DNA of 64,000 nt from Gordionus sp. m RMFG-2023 (lineage: Eukaryota > Nematomorpha > Gordioida > Chordodea > Parachordodidae), in contig NC_088778.1 in NCBI RefSeq assembly GCF_954871325.1, positions 30,551,120-30,615,119 on the forward strand, written 5' to 3'. Made by a program: the position numbers and the translations under genes. Positions 48,553 through 61,989 of the stretch are shown here, piece after piece. The notes beneath the pieces are model-generated. The model was not told the origin of the DNA, did no database searches, and was given only the letters and a program-made list of their open reading frames with translations. The stretch's first letter is position 1. Each line of letters begins with the position of its first letter.

Positions 48553-49732
48553 ATGGAATACCTATTCTTTATTTACAAGGATAATGTTGGTTCATCGGCT
48601 AATTTAACAAGAATAAGACACCCAAGAAATCATTGCGACCATATCGTTTAAAAACAATTATATTTTTACTATTATCCTTATACTTTTAATACCTTTAGGA
48701 TTATTGGAAAACGGTCTCATTATTTACTATTTGTTACCCGGGACGCAAAATTCTTACGGAAAACTGATAAAATTGATTTACAACGTCCAAAGCAGATATT
48801 ACCTGTTCTGGATACATGTTTTAAGTATACTCGTGTGCCTGGCCACCGCTCACCTTGTCTATTGGAACATAAAATATCCCCATAACTGCTTTGTCGGGGA
48901 AAAGAGTCTTTTAGAAGCGATGTTAATAAGTAAATGCAGACCATTTCTCGTAAATAATATTTGGTTTTTATCCCATTGGTTCATGTGTGTTGTGTCGGCT
49001 AGAGGCTTTATCGCAATTAAATATCCCTTCTTTTACAAAATCAAATTCTTAGATAAAGACTCAACTTTGGATGGTTTTATAATGTTGTCGTTATTGCTGG
49101 TGTCTTTAATAATGTCTATACCGCACCTAATGATTAAGAAAATTTATCTTGTCAAAAATGAACGGTACATTTTCAAGAATAAATATTTAATTAGGACTAA
49201 TTATAATTTCGATACCTTTTACAACGTGTATTATCCGTTTTCGTTAGCGATATCTATCACGCTACCTTGCATATTAATGGTGATCTTAAATTTGAATACT
49301 TGGTTCTTGTTATACAGAAAAGATAAAGTTATTTCTGCCACAAGAGATACTACTTTAAATGAGGGTTCCATTAAATTTGTTACGATATCTAATAATGTTA
49401 CCAATGATTTGAGAGCCAACACATCGCGAGTTGGTTCCGTAAATGACAGTATTGTAATAAAATCGCATAATTTTCTCAAGATCGCCACCATATTAGGCAC
49501 AATTACCTTCATTTTTTCAATACCATACACGTTAATGACATTCTTTAAAGTAGACTACAAACTTTTCAAAATAAATTATTATTCTGATTTTTACATGCTC
49601 TCCTATCTATTCCTAATTTTTAAACATATTATTTATCCCTACATAATAATGTTCGGTAATTCAACGCTTAGAAGTATGATATCAAAAATGACTAAATTTT
49701 ATTATGCTAGATATATTCTAGGCTCAAGATAG
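48553..49732 (+). pseudogene. Seven-transmembrane receptor, copy 2 (frameshifted near N-terminus)
   Basis: The ATG at 48553 opens MEYLFFIYKDNVGSSANLTR. Compared with copies 1 and 3, two bases are missing at about 48615-48620, so the frame ends about 30 codons in. The rest, from about 48617 to 49732, is open in the other frame and covers all seven membrane segments. It has no ATG until the middle of the protein. TM1 reads GLLENGL, with Glu replacing the Gly of the GN motif. The TM3 end is SARGFIAIKYP and TM7 is IIYPYIIMFGNSTLR. The long, well-kept frame implies recent loss. Unless an unseen upstream exon supplies a start, this copy is a pseudogene. Confidence 0.8.
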
Positions 49733-49884
49733 TTATGATCAATTTATATTTAATTATCCTTTAAGGCTGAGTACAAGCTATTTCACTTCAGCTCAGTTAT
49801 TACTTATCAACATTATAGCAAATCCCATCAATATGATATTATAATATTAACTGTATTAAATTAGATAATTAGTTATAGTCATAA

Positions 49885-50475
49885 TGCTAATACCGATAAA
49901 ATTTTGGCGCGAAAAGCATTATTATCGCGACTTGCATTACCGCGAATATAATATAGCAAAATTGATACCGTTACTACATTTGCGCCAAAATACTATAGCG
50001 AGAGCATTATCGCGCATGCGTTTCATAAATTTATAGAGAATGTATAATTTATCGTCTGTTAGACAGACTTAGTGGAATCTAAAAATGGAACTTTTCTCGA
50101 ACTTAGTTTTAAAACCTTTTTTAAAAAAAGTTAGACTCATACTTTTAATTTTTTTTATATAATTCAATATGTATAGAAAAGATTCTAAGCAATAAAATAC
50201 CGGCATTCCCAAAAGGTAACAAAACCATAGTTTACGATTAAAAATATTAACAAAAATATTAATTTGATTAACTATAGTATATATAAATGTATAAGTAGCA
50301 AAAAAATTTAATACTTTATATTAATTATATTAAATAATTTATCACTCATTTGCGATAATGCATTCCCGATAAGGCATTCGTTGTAATATATTCGCGATAG
50401 ATAATGCGTTCGCGGTAATTCATTAGCTACAATGGATTCGGGTTTTTAATATCGGTAATGATATGACAAACACAT
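49885..50475. repeat. GCGAATGCATT repeat element, unit 2
   Basis: The left array (49885-50045) has TACCGCGAATATAATATAGC and GCGCATGCGTTTC. The inverse array (50345-50470) has GCGATAATGCATTCCCGATA. The ends TAATACCGATAAAATTTTGG and TTTTTAATATCGGTAATGA are inverted. It is a compact form (~590 bp) of the element at 39160. Confidence 0.6.
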
Positions 50476-53230
50476 GAACATGCGATGAATATTACTTCAT
50501 TTCCAACATTATATAATCCCAATTGTAACTTTTCGTCTCAAACCCAAGACCTGACCTAAGAGAAGGGTTCTAACCTTCGTCAAAAATTTTGCAATTAAGA
50601 TCATAATAAAATTTCCACTGTCTTATTAACTCATTCTCCTCTTGACTCTTTTTTATTTTTGACCTCCCACTTCTTTCCTTTTTATAAATTTTCTATTAAC
50701 ATTTTTATTTTATCACAATTTTACACTTTGTATTATTTTATTCGTCGACTCGCACCTTAAAATTCTTGTTAATTTATTTTATACTATTATATATATGTAG
50801 TGCCATATTTACAATGTGATTATCTTTTTTTTATATTTCAGATTGAACAATCTACGACATTTTTATATTATAATTAATAAAATAATTTAGGTGTTATTTT
50901 CGAAAATGTAATTTCTTCAACTTACAAATCATATTTTTGAGCGGGTTTTTTTAAATTTAAAAAATTTGATTTTACCGGAAATGTATTTCAGAATGTTTGG
51001 AATACCCATCTTACGAATTGTAGACAATTTTGCCATTTATCTTTGATTCATTTATAATTTATTTTAAAAAATCTTATGGAAAAAAAAGCTATTATAAATT
51101 TTATTCATGACAAAATTGTTTGAAATTCATATGGTAGGTATTCCAGCATGATGGAGTATATTCTTTGTAAAATCAGATTTTCTCGCGGTCAAAAAATGAT
51201 TTGAAAAAAAAATGCTCGCATCGTTATATACTTATTAAATCATTCGAAGACGGATTTAAATTTTGAAATCAATGTGAATTAAAATCACTTTCTCCGTTCC
51301 ACCACTGGAGATATTTTGTAAAAATTTTTTTTAGGTATGTCCTAGAGATACAAATGTTGCGATTTGGCATAGATATTTATGCTCTAAGACTCGATACGAT
51401 AAAATACTCTTTCCTCCAAGCGTGAGAAGGGTGGACTATTGTGTGAAAAAAATAGGGGGTATTACTTTGGCAATCTCTCGATCAATATTTCGAGCGAATG
51501 AAGCATTTCGATATTTTATTTCCTGGTAGTTTAATTAGAAAAAGAGGTATGCATTATATTATTTATAAATATATACGTTTTGGCTTAATCTTCAGGCGCT
51601 TGCCAGAGTAAATGTGTTAACATTAAGGCATTTTAAATATGTGTTAGGATAGGGCCTTCATTTTTTTTATTTATGGGGCCTTGTCCCTGGCTAATGATTA
51701 ATTTATATTCTTATAAATTGTCATAATTTTTTAAAATCGTAACTATTATGAGTTTTTGGGAATCTATTAGCCGCTTATATAGCTTCATCAAAATAGAATA
51801 AAAAGATGGAGACTAGCTAGATCTAGTAGAACACTTAAACAAAACAAAAATAGGGTGTCCTAATTCAAAATCTAAATTTTCAAAAATAGAACAAACTAGA
51901 ACACGGCCTAAATGTTTATTCTGTTTTATGTCCCTTAAACGATTATATTATGGAAAATGTTACAATGAAAATTTATAGTAATTTATTATTGATTACTATA
52001 CGTAAATAATACCTATATAATGTAATGTGTACATATTTTTTTTTCATCTCCTAACCAGAAAATCAATCCCAAAATGACTCATTAGCGCGAAATATCAAGA
52101 AATACCAAAGAATTACCCCTATTTTGATCCCAACAATTTTGAAGAACTAGCTATACATTTTATAATTGGACTTTAATGCCACCCTCTTAAAGTGAATATC
52201 ACGCTTGAAGAAAAGAATGTCATCGTGAGACAAGAGGATAAATATCTATGTCAAATCTATCAACAATTGTATCTCAAGGAGATCCCTATAAAATATAACA
52301 AAATATCCGAGTGGTGGAATAGAGAGAGTAGAGATTGTAATCCATATTGACCTCGAAATTACTGTCCTTTTTTTACGGGCCTCGTATTTCTTCTAAGAAA
52401 AGATTCGAAGGACAAATTTTTAAATAAAGCTCAATTTTATTTACTTTTCTACCAATATAAAGGTTGATTATAAAGATTATAAAAAAATTTACAAAATAAT
52501 ATATCAAAAAGTATAGCAATTAAAACAAAAATAGATATGCTAAAGTGATAATATAATATTAAAAAGTATGACAATTAAAACGAAATTTGCGAACAAAATG
52601 TGATAAAATAAGGAATCGCCCAACTAGTGGATTTTTTAAAACGACTAACCCAATATTTTTACTAGAAAAATATTATAGAAGCCTAAAGATTATGCTCACA
52701 TATGGCACAAAGGTTCAGATATCTTTTAGCGAAATCTCGAGACTTGGGCAATATTTTTCTGTTAACTAAAATATTTGTAAACATCTTCAGCTTGGTCCGT
52801 TCCTAAACATTCTCCCGTTATATCAGAGCCTCTCTTATCAAACTAATATACGTTTTATATCCTCCTTTTTTTTACAAAAGTGTTTATCGAGTGGTTGTGA
52901 TCTTTGCCTAAAACCTTATTTGAAAATTTGAAATTTAACATCTAGAATAGAAATACCCAAACTTTCTGGTAAAATGGGTGGTATCGACTTATTATCCCCT
53001 CATACCTAGTCACTGATCTTTCCTCTCTTTTCGCCTATTCAACGTTATTCATTATAATCCCCCTTCCTTTAGCGATGACTTGTTGGACTCGACAGTCCAA
53101 CCTCATATTTGCCTGAATTAAAACTTATCAGTCAATGCTAAGGGCAGACATAGTATAAATTTTTATCAAAAGTCTACGCTGTCAACAACGCCATTCATCA
53201 ATCCTAAAAAAAGTTCGAATTCCCAATATC
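50476..53230. other. Gene-poor region between receptor units 2 and 3
   Basis: No gene is confidently recognised. At about 51341-51530, after a T-rich stretch and AG, an open + frame reads DTNVAIWHRYLCSKTRYDKI and LFPPSVRRVDYCVKKIGG. It is exon-like in tone but matches nothing I know. Near 52225-52330 a frame with VIVRQEDKYLCQIYQQLYLK has the same status. A partial family-A MITE lies at 52630-52780. Confidence 0.35.
52630..52780. mobile_element. Family-A MITE, both tips missing
   Basis: TTTTTTAAAACGACTAACCC, GCACAAAGGTTCAGATATCT and GGGCAATATTTTTCTGTTAA match the internal arms and centre of the family. Confidence 0.6.
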
Positions 53231-53437
53231 TTAGGCCCCGGAAACTTTCATCAGATGATCGCCCGATGACCTAATAACTATCCCATAAGTAAATCTATCA
53301 TCTGGGATTATACTTGCGTTACCACATTCCTTACAAATGTTAATATTAACATCACATAAACAAAACGAAACACCGGTTAGTAAACAATTTGCCCTCCCAT
53401 AAATTTTTTTTAAACCTTGACTCATAAAAACCAACAA
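53231..53437 (-). CDS. Unrecognised open frame, possible terminal exon
   Basis: It reads on the - strand with better base balance than its surroundings: LTGVSFCLCDVNINICKECG, then NASIIPDDRFTYGIVIRSSG and DHLMKVSGA before the stop. Two CxC/CxxC-like cysteine pairs could bind zinc. I do not recognise the family. The frame is open further upstream to about 53480, so it could be the last exon of a gene or part of a decayed mobile element. No partner exons were found to the right, where the TTTC microsatellite begins 90 bases away. Confidence 0.25.
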   Translation of the reverse strand: MLVFMSQGLKKIYGRANCLLTGVSFCLCDVNINICKECGNASIIPDDRFTYGIVIRSSGDHLMKVSGA

Positions 53438-53528
53438 ACATTGAAGGACAAAAAATTCCTTATTTGTTAAAAAAATAAATTAAATATTTTAAATATAACT
53501 ACTGCTTCTTTTACGTCCGACAATTATG

Positions 53529-53737
<209 letters not shown>

Positions 53738-53759
53738 TAGGTTTGTATATATTATGGCC

Positions 53760-54459
53760 AAATTATTAATTTTAATTTGAATAAATGTAGCCTTTTTACA
53801 AGGCTATTTCTAAGCTATACCGATAAATATTTTAACATATCTGTCCTCATAGGGGAAAAGAAAGGGGCGTTAAAATATTTTTAACTAACTAGCTTATTAT
53901 ATTTGAGAATTTTGGGGCCTAAGAATAAAATAGAAGAATAAAATTTAAATACTAAATCTTTAATAAATTCTATATAAAATCAATTATAAATTAACATAAA
54001 AGGAAAAAGTAACAAAAAATAAAAAGATTAAAAATTAAGAAATTTATATACGAAAAATAAAAAGTTAAGAAAATTAAGGCAAAAAATCATAAAAAAGTTT
54101 AAAAAAATTAAGGTTTAAAAATAAAAAGTAAATCAAATTGTTAAAACTCTTAAAGTATGAAAAATATTCAATTATCACGCCTTTTTTTTTATCTCATTTG
54201 CATAGTACTTAAAAAATAAAGTAACAATTTTAATAAAACATTATTTTGTCTTTGAATATTATCACAATTTGAATAATAGATAATAGACTATTACAACACA
54301 GCGCCCCAAACAACATAATACCCTTATTTATGCGCTACCTGTTCAACAAGCCTATTGAAAAATTTATTTAACATAACTAAAATTCTATGTGCCATGAGAT
54401 CTTCACCCTTTTTTTTTTAGAAAATAGGAATCTATTACTATAAACTTTAAATAAAACTT
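53760..54459. other. A-rich intergenic DNA
   Basis: Mostly A/T with long purine-rich stretches (53930-54150). No gene, repeat end or family motif recognised. Confidence 0.45.
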
Positions 54460-55508
54460 ACTCTCTGCTCCACACCCTTCTCATAGTAGTAGAAGACGTC
54501 CTGCTATAAAACTATTTCCTTTGTACGAATCTAATTAGTTACTTTTCACGAGTAATTTTTAGCAACATTCTTAATCATTATAATAATGCTAGCAAATTTA
54601 GGCAGCCACAAATGAAGAGGATCCCTAAGGTAGTTATTTCGAGAATAATGGTTATGGTAAGTAATTCAATATTATGAACCAAAAACTATGGTTAGGAAGA
54701 TAAAACTCGATATTATTTAGTTATAATTATAATATAGTTTAACATAATAGCTTTAAAAAAAGAGAATGAATTTATATATATATATATCCAGTTTAAACCC
54801 CTCTCCTAATCATGATCAGAGGACGGCAAAATGTTTTAATGGAGAAGAGCTCACCGCTGCCCGAATAAAGTCAGCGCCTATACCTATGACCTAGTCCACT
54901 TGAATGATAAGGATCAACATTGTAAGAGAACTAATTCTTAATTAGATTACTTTAGATATATTGTAGAAATTTTAAAAATATCATGACCCAACCCCACCCC
55001 CTCTCTACTACTCCCCTCAAAAACCTGCCCACTTTGAGTGACTATTCCTACTCAGTTGAAAAAATATTTAAATTCGTCATATCATACCCATATAAATATT
55101 TATGCCACATGAACATCTGGTCAACTCCGCTTCCAGTTTGAACAGGAAGACAGCCGGGTTAATTCCAGATCTCAAACAAATATATTATCGATTAATGTTA
55201 TTAATTTTGGCTATACTTGACTCTTGTTTACTAAATAAATGAACTGATTTAATTTCAATTAATTTATAAACCGAAACTAATATTAATTATAAAACGAAAA
55301 TAATCAATTTTAATATTGAATTCAGTGTTTAACGAATCCCAACTTACATAATAATATAATATAATATCTACTTTATTTTTTTAAATTAAGACATGCAATA
55401 TAGTATATTTTATTTTTCTTATAAATTAGATTACATGTTTTATAAGTCACAATTCGATATTTAAAAAAAAAACAATATCCGCTTTTAACAAAAGGGTAAC
55501 ACAATTTA
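54460..55508. repeat. Receptor unit 3, upstream duplicated flank
   Basis: It matches 36236-37560 block by block (TAGTAGTAGAAGACGTCCTG, CTATAAAACTATTTC, GGTTAATTCCAGATCTC, ACATGCAATATAGTATA). It carries a shortened copy of the CAGAGGCG MITE at 54817-54881. The last 110 bases hold the conserved block in front of the gene. Confidence 0.75.
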
Positions 55509-56681
55509 ATGGATTACCTATTCCTTATTTACAAGGATAATAATGGTTCATCGGTAAATTCAATAGGATCAAGACCCACCCAAGAAATTATTGCGGGCTT
55601 GTCATTTAGAAATAATTATATTTTACCCATTATCCTTTTGATACCCTTCGGATTTCTGGGTAACGGTCTTGTTATCTTCTTTATGTTATTCAGGACACAA
55701 AATTATTACGGAAAAGCGGTAAGATCGTTTTACAACGTCCAAAGCAGATATTACCTGATCTGGATACATGTTATAAGTCTACTCGTGTGCGTAGCCACCT
55801 CTCTAATTGTGTATGGGAACATAAAATATCCTTATAACTGCTTTGTGGAAGAAATGAGTCTTTTAGAAGTGGTGTTAATAGGTAAATTCAAACCCTATAT
55901 CCTAAATAATATTTGGTTTTTATCCCATTGGTTCATGTGTGTTATGTCGGCTAGAGGCTTTATCGCGATTAAATATCCCATCTTTTACAAAATCAAATTC
56001 TTAGATAAAGAGTCAACTTTGGATAGTTTTATAATGTTGTCGTTATTGCTGGTGTCTTTAATAATGTCTCTACCACACCTCATGGTTAAGAATATTTATC
56101 TTGTCAAAAATGAACAATACATTTTGAAAAATAAATATTTAATTAGGACTAATTATAATCTTGACACCTTTTACAAGGTGTATTATCTATTTTTTATATC
56201 GATATCTATCACGCTACCTTGCTTATTGATGGTGATTTTAAATTTGAAGACTTGGTATTTGATATATAGAAAAGATAAAGCTATTTCTGCCACAAGAGAT
56301 TCTACAAATAAAGTTTCCGTTAAATTTGAAACGATATCTAATAATGTTGGAATTGATTTGAGAGCTAACACATCGAGGGTTGGCTCCCTAACCGACAATA
56401 TTGTAATAAAATCGCATGATTTTGTCAAGATCGCCAGCATATTGAGTACAATTACTTTCATTTTTTCAATACCATATACGATATTAACATTAATTAAAAG
56501 AGACTACGAACTTTTCAACCTAAATTGCTATTCTGATTTTTACATGCTCTCCTATCTATTCCTAATTCTTAAACATATAATTTATCCCTACATAATAATG
56601 TTCGGCAATCCAAAGTTTAGAAGTCTTATATCAGAAATGATTAAATTTTATTTTGGTAAATATATTCTAGTCTCAAGATAG
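55509..56681 (+). CDS. Divergent class-A-like seven-transmembrane receptor, copy 3 (intact, single exon)
   Basis: 390 residues, starting MDYLFLIYKDNNGSSVNSIG and ending GKYILVSR. It aligns with copy 1 from end to end with two short gaps. TM1 has GFLGNGLVIF, TM3 ends SARGFIAIKYP, TM6 has FSIPY and TM7 has IIYPYIIMFGNPKFR. The Cys kept before TM3 in the other copies (GKC) is Phe here (GKFKPYI), so any disulfide at that site is lost. Changes from copy 1 are spread over loops and membrane segments while length and motifs are kept, which suggests that both proteins have been under constraint. Downstream AATAAA at 56967 corresponds to the one after copy 1. Expression and ligand are unknown. Confidence 0.85.
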   Translation: MDYLFLIYKDNNGSSVNSIGSRPTQEIIAGLSFRNNYILPIILLIPFGFLGNGLVIFFMLFRTQNYYGKAVRSFYNVQSRYYLIWIHVISLLVCVATSLIVYGNIKYPYNCFVEEMSLLEVVLIGKFKPYILNNIWFLSHWFMCVMSARGFIAIKYPIFYKIKFLDKESTLDSFIMLSLLLVSLIMSLPHLMVKNIYLVKNEQYILKNKYLIRTNYNLDTFYKVYYLFFISISITLPCLLMVILNLKTWYLIYRKDKAISATRDSTNKVSVKFETISNNVGIDLRANTSRVGSLTDNIVIKSHDFVKIASILSTITFIFSIPYTILTLIKRDYELFNLNCYSDFYMLSYLFLILKHIIYPYIIMFGNPKFRSLISEMIKFYFGKYILVSR

Positions 56682-57104
56682 TTATGATCAATTTATATTA
56701 AGTTTCTCAAAGCTCAGTATAAACCACTTTTTGAATTGCTCCTTTTCCTCACATCAAATCCTATCAATATTATATTATAATGTTATATAGATAATAATTT
56801 ATAGTCATAATAGTTACATGTGTCGTAGTAATATTATATATATTCAACTTTATAGTTTAATGGACTTTTATTTAATATTATATTACCCGTTTATATAATG
56901 TTTTGCTTCTACAAATCAAATATTAAGTTTAGATAATTATAAAAGTTAATTTATCTTTTTTGTTGAAATAAATAATATTCAAATGTCTTTATAATACAAT
57001 TAACTTTTACCGAAAGATATATATATTAATAAATTGTGATAAAGATCACTATTTTACCAACACTTTAATAAATTTCTTTAATTCACTAACTAATCCCTAC
57101 ACAT

Positions 57105-57700
57105 GTCAATCCCGCCAAAATTTTAACGCGGAATGTAATACCGGGAATGTCGATTACCACCTAAAATTATTTTCGTGATTGCATTATGGTGAATGCGTTA
57201 CCGCTAAAATAATAACACAAATACAAATGCATTTACGCCAACATATTATAGTGATAATATTATAGATAAAGCATTATCGCGAATGCATTCTGTATTACTG
57301 CCATTGCATCAGCATGAATGCATTGCAAATGCATTATCGCAAACGAATTTCGTTGCAAAACGGATACAGCTTTGTGAAAATTACATTTTTATATATATCA
57401 GCCATGAGAGACTTTGTGAAATCTAAAAGTGGGCCTTTTGTCGGTCTTGGGACTAAATCCTTTATTAAACATTAGGATTTTTAATATTTGTTTTTGATAT
57501 TTTTTTTTGACATTTTTTTTTGACTCAAAATATATTTAAAAAAAAGCTTCTAAGCAATAAATTGTTATCTCTAGGATTAGGACAAAGGAATTTTATATTA
57601 TTTTATCGCTTAAATATGCGTTTAATTATATTTTCCCATTAAATTTGGGACAGGACAAGACCAGGAATAAAATAATAATTAGGTCTAGTCCGAGCCTATT
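57105..57700. repeat. GCGAATGCATT repeat element, unit 3 (right part missing)
   Basis: The left array at 57110-57360 (CATGTCAATCCCGCC, GGAATGTAATACCGGGAATG) is followed by the middle block with GGACAGGACAAGACCAGG seen in unit 1. The inverse array is absent; instead the sequence runs into the C-rich flank of unit 4. Confidence 0.6.
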
Positions 57701-60416
57701 TCTACACCCCCCCCCTCCTAGTAGAAGATTTTTTTTAACTCCCTACTTCCTCTAAATTTTACCTCCCTCCTACTCATAATTAAGGGGAAAAAGTACCATA
57801 AAAAAATTAGCAAAAAAGGAAATATTAATTAATATACCCCCCCCCCCCCCCCCCACATTTATTCAATTTTATATAAATAAGGGTATAATTTACAAATCTA
57901 CTTATCCCCTTCCAATTTTAAAGAAGAACTTGCGACATACACCCCCTTCCTCTCACCCCCACACAGTAGTAGACGTACTGCTATAAAACTATTTCCTTTT
58001 TTGAAGAATCTAATTATAAAGGTAACTTTACGCAACATTCTTATACATTATAATAATTCTAGCAAAGTTGGCCCGCCACAAATGAAGAGGCTCCCAAATG
58101 GTAGGTAGTTATTTAGAATAGTCATGGTCATGGTTAATGATTCAATATCATGCAATAAAAAATATGGTAAGGAAAATAAAACTAACGGCTAACTCAATAC
58201 TTCGCCCAGAAAAACTACACAAGCCTGAAGATTTTGCTCATCAACATGTATTATCGAAATTTTGAGGCTAAGGGCAATATTTTTCTGGCTAAAATATTGA
58301 GAGGCCTTTCAAAAAATCAGCTCAAGGAAGATAAAAGTCGACATTATTTATGTTGTGTGGGTCGTTTTTTTTATGTTAAATTGTGAAGTCATTCATTTTT
58401 GGTGATTGTGCCGCTTATTAAACTTAGAATAATTCCCTCAAAATAAGAATAAAGGATACCAAAAGGAATTCCGAATATTTTATTATAATCAATTTTTTAA
58501 CCAAAAAAAACGAATCAACTATAATGAAATAAAATAGAAAAAGAAAATAAAGAATTCAAAAAAAAAAGAATTAAATTACATATCAATATGCTTCCCTTTT
58601 TTTAGGGAAGCTATGACTCACAAAAAAAATTTTTTAATTTAAAATAATAATAAAATTAAAAAAATACATTTTTTTTTAAAAATTATAAATCCCAAAATTA
58701 TCCTGAAGAATCTTAATTATAATCAAAAATAAAAACTATATAAAATAAAAATAACTCAAAAATTGCAATAGTAATGACTTAACCAAAAATAAACTTTCAC
58801 AAATCTAAAAATATAATTTAAGCGCGATAAAAATTAAATTTTGATAAAAAATGATTCACAAAACGCAATACATAATAACTTTACCAAAAAAACAAATCTA
58901 AAAATAAAATACAACACAATAATTTCTATTATTAACGATGATTTTAATGAATATTTATTTTTTTGATTATTTTGAGCAATTATTCTTTTAATATATTATT
59001 ATTATTATTGTTTAAAAAGGATTATAAAAATTGTTATTTTTTTTAGATTAATTAAATTATTAATAAATTAATATTTATTTTTTGAAGTAGATATAAAAAG
59101 ATGTAAAACAAAAAACACAATAAAATTCCATTGAAGGATTTTACCTTCGCCAGCAGATTTCACTGGAAATTTGCCGGTCTAATTTTTTAAGTATTCACTC
59201 TTCTCTTGGATGATATATACCCCCCCCCCCCCCTTTTTTTAAAAAAATATATAATTTTTTATTATAGTCCTTTTTAATGTCTTCATAGATTATATATATA
59301 TATTATATATTTATTTTTTTTTATATTTAATTTTTAATATATCCATTTTAATATATATTTTTTAATCCTCTGTAATTTTAAAATCGAAAAATAAAAATGC
59401 TAAATGACAAAAAAATAAACTTGTCTTCTTTCCAATTTTTATTCAGAAATTATTGTCGACTGCCAATTTTGAATAAGGGAAAAAAAACAAAATAAAGAAG
59501 AGAGTAAAAAAAAGAAAAAGTAAAATAAAAAATTAAAAGAGATTAAATGTAAAAAAACATGTAAATATATTTATACAAAAGAACTAAAGGAAAAACCCCT
59601 CCAAATTGAATAATTGAATAATTTGGTTTGAATTATATGATAGTTTTAACATAATTAAAAAAAATTAATGAATTTTTAAATATAAACACATTTTTTGGTA
59701 ACTGATATATCATGGAAAATAAATTCTTAGGTCATAACCGGTTTAAACCTCTCTACCACTCATGAGTCCCGCTACCCCGATGACCTAGTTTACTTGAATT
59801 ATAATGATCAACATTGCAAGCAAACTAATTTATGATTAGCTTACTTTGGACAAAATATAGAAATTTTAAAAAGAATCATGACCCCCTACCCGCTCCCCAG
59901 ACCTACCCGCTCTGAGTGACGATTACTACTCTATTTAAATTCGTCATTTCATACCCATTTAAGTATTTATGCCACAAAAACATCTGGTATCCACTTCCCA
60001 GGATGCACGGGAGGACCTTCAGGATAATTTCAGATCTCTTGCTTCCTTGAATATTATTATAATTTTTAACCTTTTTAAATTGACAACAAATATATTATCG
60101 ATTAATGTTACTAATTTTGGCGATACTTGTTTCTTGTTTATTGGAAAGGAATAATATGATTTAAATTTCAATTAATTTACAAACCGAAACTAATATCAAT
60201 TATAAAACGAAAATAACCAGTTTTAAAATTAAGTTCAGTGTTTAATGAATGCCAACTTGCATAATAATATTATATATTCTTTTTTTTAACAAAAATTAAG
60301 ACATGCAATATAGTATATATTATTTTTCTTTTAAATTATATAACATTTTTATAAGTCACAATCCGACATTTGTTTTAAAAAAAATTCCTCTTTTAATAAA
60401 AGGGTAACACAATTTA
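57701..60416. repeat. Receptor unit 4, upstream duplicated flank, split by insertion
   Basis: 57700-58180 matches the distal flank of units 1 and 3 (GTAGTAGACGTACTGCTATA, CCACAAATGAAGAGGCTCCC). 59640-60416 matches the proximal flank (AACATCTGGT, TTTCAGATCTCTTGCTTCCT, ACATGCAATATAGTATATAT). Between them lie a family-A MITE and about 1.3 kb of very A/T-rich low-complexity DNA (58330-59640) without recognisable genes. C runs occur at 57836-57854 and 59221-59232. Confidence 0.7.
58184..58325. mobile_element. Family-A MITE, tips missing
   Basis: ACGGCTAACTCAATACTTCG, ACAAGCCTGAAGATTTTGCT and GGCTAAAATATTGAGAGGCC match the arms. It sits inside the flank of unit 4 and is absent from the equivalent place in units 1 and 3. 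Confidence 0.65.
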
Positions 60417-61581
60417 ATGGATTTACTATTCTTCATTTACAAGGATAATAATGATTCATCGGTAAATTTAACAGGATTAGATCGTACCCAAGAAATCATT
60501 TCGACCTTATCATTTAAAAAAAAACATATTTTTCCTATTATCCTTATCATTTTGATACCTTTGGGATATTGGGAAACAGTCTTATTATTTATTGTATGTT
60601 ATCCAGGACAAAAAATTCTTACGGAAAAGTGATAAAATTGGTTTACAACGTACAAAGTAGATATTACTTGATCTGGATACAAGTTATAAGTATACTCGTG
60701 TGCCTAGCCACCGCTCACCTTGTCTATTGGAGCATAAAATATCCCTATAATTGCTTTGTCGGAGAAATGAGTATTTTAGAAGCGTTGTTATTAGGTAAAT
60801 GCAGACCATTTTTCATAAATAATATTTGTTTTTTATCCCATTGGTTAATGTGTGCTGTATCTGCTAGAGGCTTTATCGCGATCAAATATCCCATCTTCTA
60901 CAAAATCAAATTCTTAGATAAAAAATCAACTTTGGATGGATTTATAATGTTGTCGTTAATGCCGGTTTCTTTAATAATGTCTTTACCGCACCTTATGATT
61001 AAGAATATTTTTATTCTCAAAAATGAACACTACATTTCGAAAAATATATAATTAGGACTAATCATAATTTCGAACCTTTTTACAACGTGTATTATCCATT
61101 TTCGTTAGCCATATCTATCACGCTACCTTGCATAGTGATGGTGATCTTAAATTTGACTTGGTATTTGATATACAGAAAAGACAAAGTTTCTGCCATAAGA
61201 GATTCTTCAATAGAAAACTCCATTAAATTTGAAACGATATCTAATAATGTTACCAATGATTTGAGAGCTGACAGATCGCGAGTTGGTTCCCTAAATGACA
61301 GTATAGTAAAATCGAATAATTTTGTCAAGATCGCCAGCATATTAAGCACAATTACCTTCCTTTTTTCAATACCATATACGACAATGACATTTTTCAAAAT
61401 AGACTACAAACTATACCATTTAAATTGCTATTCTGATTTTTATATGCTCTCATATCTATTTCTAATTCTTAAACATATTATTTATCCCTACATAATAATG
61501 TTCGGTAATCCAACGCTTAGAAGTAGGATATCAAAAATGGTTAAATTTTATTATGGTATATATATTCTATGCTTAAGATAG
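60417..61581 (+). pseudogene. Seven-transmembrane receptor, copy 4 (multiple frame breaks)
   Basis: It starts MDLLFFIYKDNNDSSVNLTG. Compared with copy 1 one base is lost in TM1 at about 60570 (GGATATTGGG against GGATTATTGGG), shifting the frame. The continuing frame to 61051 keeps TM2-TM4 (SARGFIAIKYPIF) and ends near 61050, where several bases are missing. 61087-61581 then holds TM5-TM7 (YYPFSLAISITLPC, IIYPYIIMFGNPTLR). The third loop has also lost codons (WYLIYRKDKVSAIRD, with neighbours shortened). It is more decayed than copy 2. Its flanks are still clearly duplicated. Confidence 0.88.
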
Positions 61582-61989
61582 TTATGATCAATTTATAATA
61601 AATTTCTCAAGGTTGATTAAAAACCACTTCTGCTTAAATTTCTCCCTTTCTTCACATCAAATCCCATCAATATTTTATTATAATGTTATATAGATAATTA
61701 TTTATAGTCATAATAATTACATATGTTCTAGTAATATTATATATATTCTACTTTATAGTTTAATAGTCAATAGTCTTTTATTTAATATTGAACTATCCGT
61801 TTATATATTGCTTTGAGTCTATAAATCCATAAAAGTTAATCAATATTTTTGTTGAAATAATATTCAAATGCCTTTAAATACAATTAACATTCTCCGAAAG
61901 ATATATATATATTGATAAATAAATTGTGATAAAGATCATTATTTTACGACCACTTAAATAAATATCTTTAATTATTGTCTAACTAATCC

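Noticed and set aside
48720-49530. Antisense open frames within receptor copies 2-4
   Set aside because: They are shadows of a well-conserved + strand coding sequence; the same frames appear antisense to the other copies only because those are duplicates.
51341-51530. Possible exon reading DTNVAIWHRYLCSKTRYDKI
   Set aside because: It is protein-like, but there is no recognised family, no clear donor site and no neighbouring exon; noted only in the gap entry.
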